53,596 nucleotides of DNA, from positions 1 through 53,596 of the forward strand of contig JAIMAY010000020.1 in NCBI GenBank assembly GCA_023511725.1, read 5' to 3'. Under the pieces are notes generated by a model. The model worked only from the letters and a program-made list of their open reading frames with translations, did no database searches and was not told the DNA's origin. The DNA comes from Alicyclobacillus sp. (lineage in GTDB: Bacteria; Bacillota; Bacilli; Alicyclobacillales; Alicyclobacillaceae). Made by a program: the position numbers and the translations under genes. Shown here piece after piece: positions 50,872 through 53,596 of the stretch. Each line of letters opens with the position of its first letter. Position 1 is the first letter of the stretch.

Positions 50872-51021
50872 CGGCACTGCGTTTGCAAAACAATTGCCGT
50901 GATTGGATATTGTGTTGATGATTGGAAGCGTGGGCTTAGGTCAGAGTAATATAGATGCCTTGGTTGGGGTTTTAGTGTTCTTCGTATATATTTTGGAAGC
51001 CACTTTATCCCCTGATCGCCT
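50872..51021. other. AT-rich segment between array and insertion sequence
   Basis: Composition changes sharply from GC-rich to AT-rich right after the last palindrome. I see no gene or motif I can support; it ends at the tentative left end of the IS. Confidence 0.5.
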
Positions 51022-52370
51022 AAAACCTCAACAGCCCATCGGTTTGTAGGCATGTTACCGTTAAATGGATGATGAGGGTTTTAACGGATGATGGTCTTTA
51101 CCGCCTTGAGTTTCTTCGGGTGCTTCCGTGGCCGGCCTCGTTTTCGCTTTCGCACCCGACCCCTCGATGTGCGGGTCGGCTTCCGATAAAGCGCAGCCAG
51201 GAACTTGTCCCATCCGTTAAACCAGTGGCTCTTGAGCAACCGTAAAATTCTCGAGAGACGGACCTTTGTCCCAAGCTCAATGCGCACGAGCTCCAGCAGG
51301 CCATAGGCGATCATCGCCAACAAGATTTGGTTCCACACGGCCGTAGGGTTATAGTTGTACAGCCGCACGACCTTGAGGTGTTGCTTCATCCATTTGAAGA
51401 ACAGTTCAATCGCCCATCGCTGCTTGTAGATATCCGCGATCTCGGTGGCCTCCAAGTCCCACCGGTTCGTCACCACGCGGTACACGCGACCTTGGTCATC
51501 CTTGTACTCCACGAGCCGCAGCTCGAACGTGTTCGTCTTGCCATATTGCAGTTGTACCCGCGCGTCCCGCGTTACGTTCGTTCCCTCAGGCATCGCAAAC
51601 TCTTCGAGAATGGTTGTTTTGGAGTTGGCCTTAATGCGGCAAACAAACTTCTGCCCATTTGTGTCCCAGTCGTGGTACATCGCGTAGTTGATGTACCCGC
51701 GATCCAAGACGTACGTTGCGTCCTTGTCCCGGACCAACTCCACTGCGCCCTCTTGGTCCGACACGGCTGCGGTCGACATCACGAACCGGTCAGGATATGA
51801 AACGTCAGGACCCAGAACCACGTATCGCATGTGGACCTTAATACCGTTCAGGTCCTTGGAACAATAGGCCCAGTCCTCCGTGCGCTTGGGCAAGCTGATC
51901 TGCGTGGAATCCACCACGTGCAATGGTCCGACTTTCGTTGACGGTGTATGCGTCCGATAGTACCTGTCCACCGCACCGAGAATCTTCAAGGCCAGGTGCT
52001 GCAACCACTCCGTCGGCAGCGACTCGAACTTCCGATGCAGGCTGGAGTAGTGAATGGAATCCAGTCCGATCAATCGCTGGAGTTCCTCGTTTGAATCGAG
52101 GTGTTCTCGGATGTCATCCAATGTCTCCAGTTTGCGAAGTTGGGCCTCGATGCTCAGTACAGCGGTAGGACCGGTGTAAAGCTTCTTGGCATACACATCG
52201 GCGAACGGATGCTGAAACTTGGCCACGTCACCGTCTCTTGTGTCCGCGAAGCGATTCAAGATCCCGATGACCTTTTCACAAGTCAATCCATACGGTAGAC
52301 TGTTACCCACGGGGAGCCTCCTTCGTGAGGGAGTGGGCAACATGCCTACTCCTTCACAATAGGAGGTTTT
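51022..52370 (-). mobile_element. IS4-family insertion sequence, about 1.35 kb
   Basis: Contains one transposase gene. Tentative ends: AAAACCTC followed some 16 bases later by GTAGGCATGTT at the left (51022-51056, + strand), and the same two words in the same order on the minus strand at the right (52363-52370 for AAAACCTC, 52339-52349 for GTAGGCATGTT), with a 3-base difference in spacing. They behave like imperfect terminal inverted repeats but I could not find a target-site duplication, so the ends are approximate. Confidence 0.6.
51081..52343 (-). CDS. IS4-family DDE transposase
   Basis: 420 aa. Start at the ATG with AAGGAG six bases upstream; 12 more codons in frame have no site. The YREK motif of IS4 transposases is intact: YKQRWAIELFFKWMK, with Tyr, Arg at +3, Glu at +7 and Lys at +14. 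The first Asp is in LHVVDSTQISLP, the second in ATYVLDRGYIN. The C-terminus is highly basic. The protein seems full length, so the element may be active. Codon use is less GC-rich than the host genes. Confidence 0.92.
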   Translation of the reverse strand: MLPTPSRRRLPVGNSLPYGLTCEKVIGILNRFADTRDGDVAKFQHPFADVYAKKLYTGPTAVLSIEAQLRKLETLDDIREHLDSNEELQRLIGLDSIHYSSLHRKFESLPTEWLQHLALKILGAVDRYYRTHTPSTKVGPLHVVDSTQISLPKRTEDWAYCSKDLNGIKVHMRYVVLGPDVSYPDRFVMSTAAVSDQEGAVELVRDKDATYVLDRGYINYAMYHDWDTNGQKFVCRIKANSKTTILEEFAMPEGTNVTRDARVQLQYGKTNTFELRLVEYKDDQGRVYRVVTNRWDLEATEIADIYKQRWAIELFFKWMKQHLKVVRLYNYNPTAVWNQILLAMIAYGLLELVRIELGTKVRLSRILRLLKSHWFNGWDKFLAALYRKPTRTSRGRVRKRKRGRPRKHPKKLKAVKTIIR

Positions 52371-52615
52371 TTCTTGCACAGCAATGAACGATGACCTATC
52401 TTTGGGCCTACCTAGGAAATCGCTACAATACCTTCATGTTGTTTGCAAACGCAGTGGGCTATTGCAGTAAATGCGGCAGGTGCATGAGGGGAAAGATTCC
52501 GTTATTAGCCGGGGACGTCTTCCCAGTACGTCGATACTACCTTAACCGCCATCAAGAGGCGGCGCTGCACGGGCAAGGAGTGAGCGGCTCTCAGCGCATA
52601 CGAGAGTTTGTGAAA

Positions 52616-52642
52616 ACGGGGCCCTATCGAGGCCCCGTCTTC
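52616..52642 (-). terminator. terminator-like hairpin
   Basis: ACGGGGCC / GGCCCCGT with a 7-nt loop. On the minus strand it is followed by TTTTC, suiting a terminator for the short minus-strand frame upstream at 52685-52846. Confidence 0.55.
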
Positions 52643-52684
52643 ACTTACTGTGGATGATGGTTTGCGTTTTGCCCAAGCGTCGAC

Positions 52685-52846
52685 TCACTTCCTGACCTGA
52701 ACGATTTCCCCAGTCACAACATGTTCCTGCGCTTTGGCATCGGCCCGAGCGACCACGACCTCCGAGCCGCTTGGTTGCAGGGCCTTTGCACCCTTTTCCT
52801 CGCTGAGAACCAGTGCAATAACCCGTTTTATCCGTTTGGCCCCCAC
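52685..52846 (-). CDS. possible small ORF (53 aa)
   Basis: From GTG 52846 to TGA 52685. The frame reads like a protein (MGAKRIKRVIALVLSEEKG ... VVTGEIVQVRK) and its upstream, in the same frame, also looks coding back to a stop at about 52885. No ribosome site supports the GTG. A terminator-like hairpin follows. No family recognised. Confidence 0.35.
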   Translation of the reverse strand: MGAKRIKRVIALVLSEEKGAKALQPSGSEVVVARADAKAQEHVVTGEIVQVRK

Positions 52847-52937
52847 GGGACGGTATTGATGGACTTGTTGGTCTCCGTCTCCTCAATTCCCGCTCCATAT
52901 TTTCTCGCCAGGAGTTAAGCCAGAGACTACGGCTACA

Positions 52938-53339
52938 ATGGTCAACTCGTGTGACGTTGTGTTTAGCGTCATACTGGCCGCACCCTCAACCTTCGAGTTG
53001 CCCTGTGGTGTAGGGTGGCAGTCGCACTCGTCGAGTCCTGACCGTCGTGGTCAACTTATGCGGGCTTGTATGGAATTTCTAACGTGGCTTCGTAAAGAGC
53101 AATTCCCCATGTACGCTCCATCCGATATACCCACGTGTTTCCTGATGCGGGGCCACCTTGTAGGGCATCGTCGTCATCTAATTCTGAAAGGCACACGTAA
53201 GAATTTGACATACTCGACAATGAAACGCTACATGCAACATTTCGTGGCATGGGTTAGATGGATGTGCGACGAAAGGAAGATTGGCGGGATCGACACTACC
53301 GGACTTGTCATTCGAAAATTTAGTAGTCAACAGACATGA
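52938..53339 (+). pseudogene. possible tyrosine-recombinase N-domain fragment
   Basis: 133 codons. The stretch LTYSTMKRYMQHFVAWVRWM looks like the SAM-like core-binding domain that precedes tyrosine-recombinase catalytic domains, and MRACMEFLTWLRKEQF resembles its first helix. No catalytic R-H-R-Y part is present, and the N-terminal third has no recognisable fold. Fragment rather than a functional gene. Confidence 0.3.
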
Positions 53340-53375
53340 TGATCATCGGTTTGTGGTAGCAAGTTGTAACTAGGG

Positions 53376-53404
53376 CACGCCTCAGAGATGGGGTGTGATT
53401 TTTT
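53376..53404 (+). terminator. terminator-like hairpin after the recombinase-like frame
   Basis: 8-bp stem CACGCCTC / GGGGTGTG (two G-T pairs) with a 6-nt loop, followed by ATTTTTT, 37 bp after the stop codon of the preceding frame. Confidence 0.65.
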
Positions 53405-53482
53405 GATGGGACGACTTATTTCTTATCTGAAAATCGTGAGGTAATGGAACGTTTTCTGAAAATGACTATACGGTCAAGTTCG

Positions 53483-53516
53483 AAAAAGAGGGTTCTCATG
53501 AGAAGGGCTCCTTTTT
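53483..53516. repeat. 34-bp inverted repeat around TTCTCATGAGAA
   Basis: Perfect 12-bp palindrome TTCTCATGAGAA at 53493-53504, flanked by GG / GG and then AAAAAGAG on the left and CTCCTTTTT on the right (a one-base bulge). It could be a bidirectional terminator or an element end. No gene follows up to the window end. Confidence 0.6.
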
Positions 53517-53596
53517 GGGGAACATACATATCAAGACTCATAAGTTAGTAGGGACGAGCCCCCACTTAGGCTGGTGTATTGTCGTAGAGAGGTTTG

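Larger units (their letters stand above)
52371..52937. other. AT-rich segment right of the IS without a clear gene
   Basis: No gene of normal size can be supported here. The region holds a terminator-like hairpin and a short minus-strand frame (listed separately), and an open plus-strand frame of 88 codons at 52391-52657 with no family. Confidence 0.5.

Noticed and set aside
52391-52657. 88-codon plus-strand frame
   Set aside because: No ribosome site or recognisable fold; the hairpin at its end suits the opposite strand better.

Overview
This window looks like a piece of a GC-rich genome of the order Bacillales. Many genes match families typical of Bacillus relatives: YabE-like, MurT/GatD, YwhD, SpeA, MtnE, YwfO-like, YunC, YuiD, YutE and YitT-like proteins. 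Most of the DNA is clearly GC-rich. An Alicyclobacillus-like lineage is my guess from composition plus gene content; no rRNA gene or other taxonomic marker is present.

Layout. (1) 1-2120: the left end carries pilM and the start of a pilN-like gene that runs in frame into the last ~120 codons of groEL, followed by a normal groEL-type terminator. The first ~1.63 kb is less GC-rich and is most simply explained as an assembly chimera. (2) 2134-9839: an MltG-like membrane protein, a YabE-like 3D/G5 protein on the opposite strand, then a tight forward cluster (aminoglycoside-phosphotransferase-fold kinase, acuI-type reductase, ROK glucokinase, pxpB-pxpC-pxpA for 5-oxoproline hydrolysis). (3) 9956-16396: a tandem zinc-ribbon protein, a thioesterase, an Fsr-like exporter, the murT-gatD lipid II amidation pair, msrC, an ArsC/Spx-family protein and thpR. 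(4) 16505-22607: a metallo-beta-lactamase-fold hydrolase, ftsW, a glycerophosphodiesterase, rodA, a small unknown protein and an MtnE-type aminotransferase. (5) 22615-33732: two exported proteins, ywhD-speA, bcp, a HesB/IscA-type protein, an HD hydrolase, a DedA protein, a family 2 glycosyltransferase, yunC, an M42 peptidase, yuiD and two small genes. (6) 33765-41262: a NUDIX hydrolase, korA-korB (2-oxoacid:ferredoxin oxidoreductase), a DUF86 protein whose gene overlaps a convergent 3D-domain gene, acetoacetyl-CoA synthetase and an SRAP/HMCES-type DNA-repair protein. (7) 41392-45480: a fatty-acid-hydroxylase-like membrane protein, then a less GC-rich wall-teichoic-acid-like cassette (glycerophosphotransferase, TagG, TagH) that seems acquired, then a possible gene relic. 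(8) 45463-50442: a GT39-like transferase, a YitT-like protein, an ECF sigma factor with a probable anti-sigma partner, and small membrane or cytosolic proteins of unknown role. (9) 50575-53596: an ordered palindrome array, an IS4-family insertion sequence and AT-rich DNA with fragments only.

The most unusual structure is at 50641-50871. Five copies of a 23-bp palindromic element recur at exactly 52 bp (about five helical turns), separated by four different 29-bp, extremely GC-rich spacers. Two other palindromes sit immediately upstream and the array stops where the AT-rich IS-containing segment begins. The geometry recalls a CRISPR array, but the elements are degenerate, the spacers are low-complexity GC and no cas gene is present. 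Phased protein-binding sites or stacked terminator-like hairpins fit better.

Much of the gene set serves the cell envelope: FtsW, RodA, MurT/GatD, two 3D-domain proteins, a SpoIID-fold protein, an MltG-like protein and the teichoic-acid module. The rest is mostly central metabolism and redox repair.
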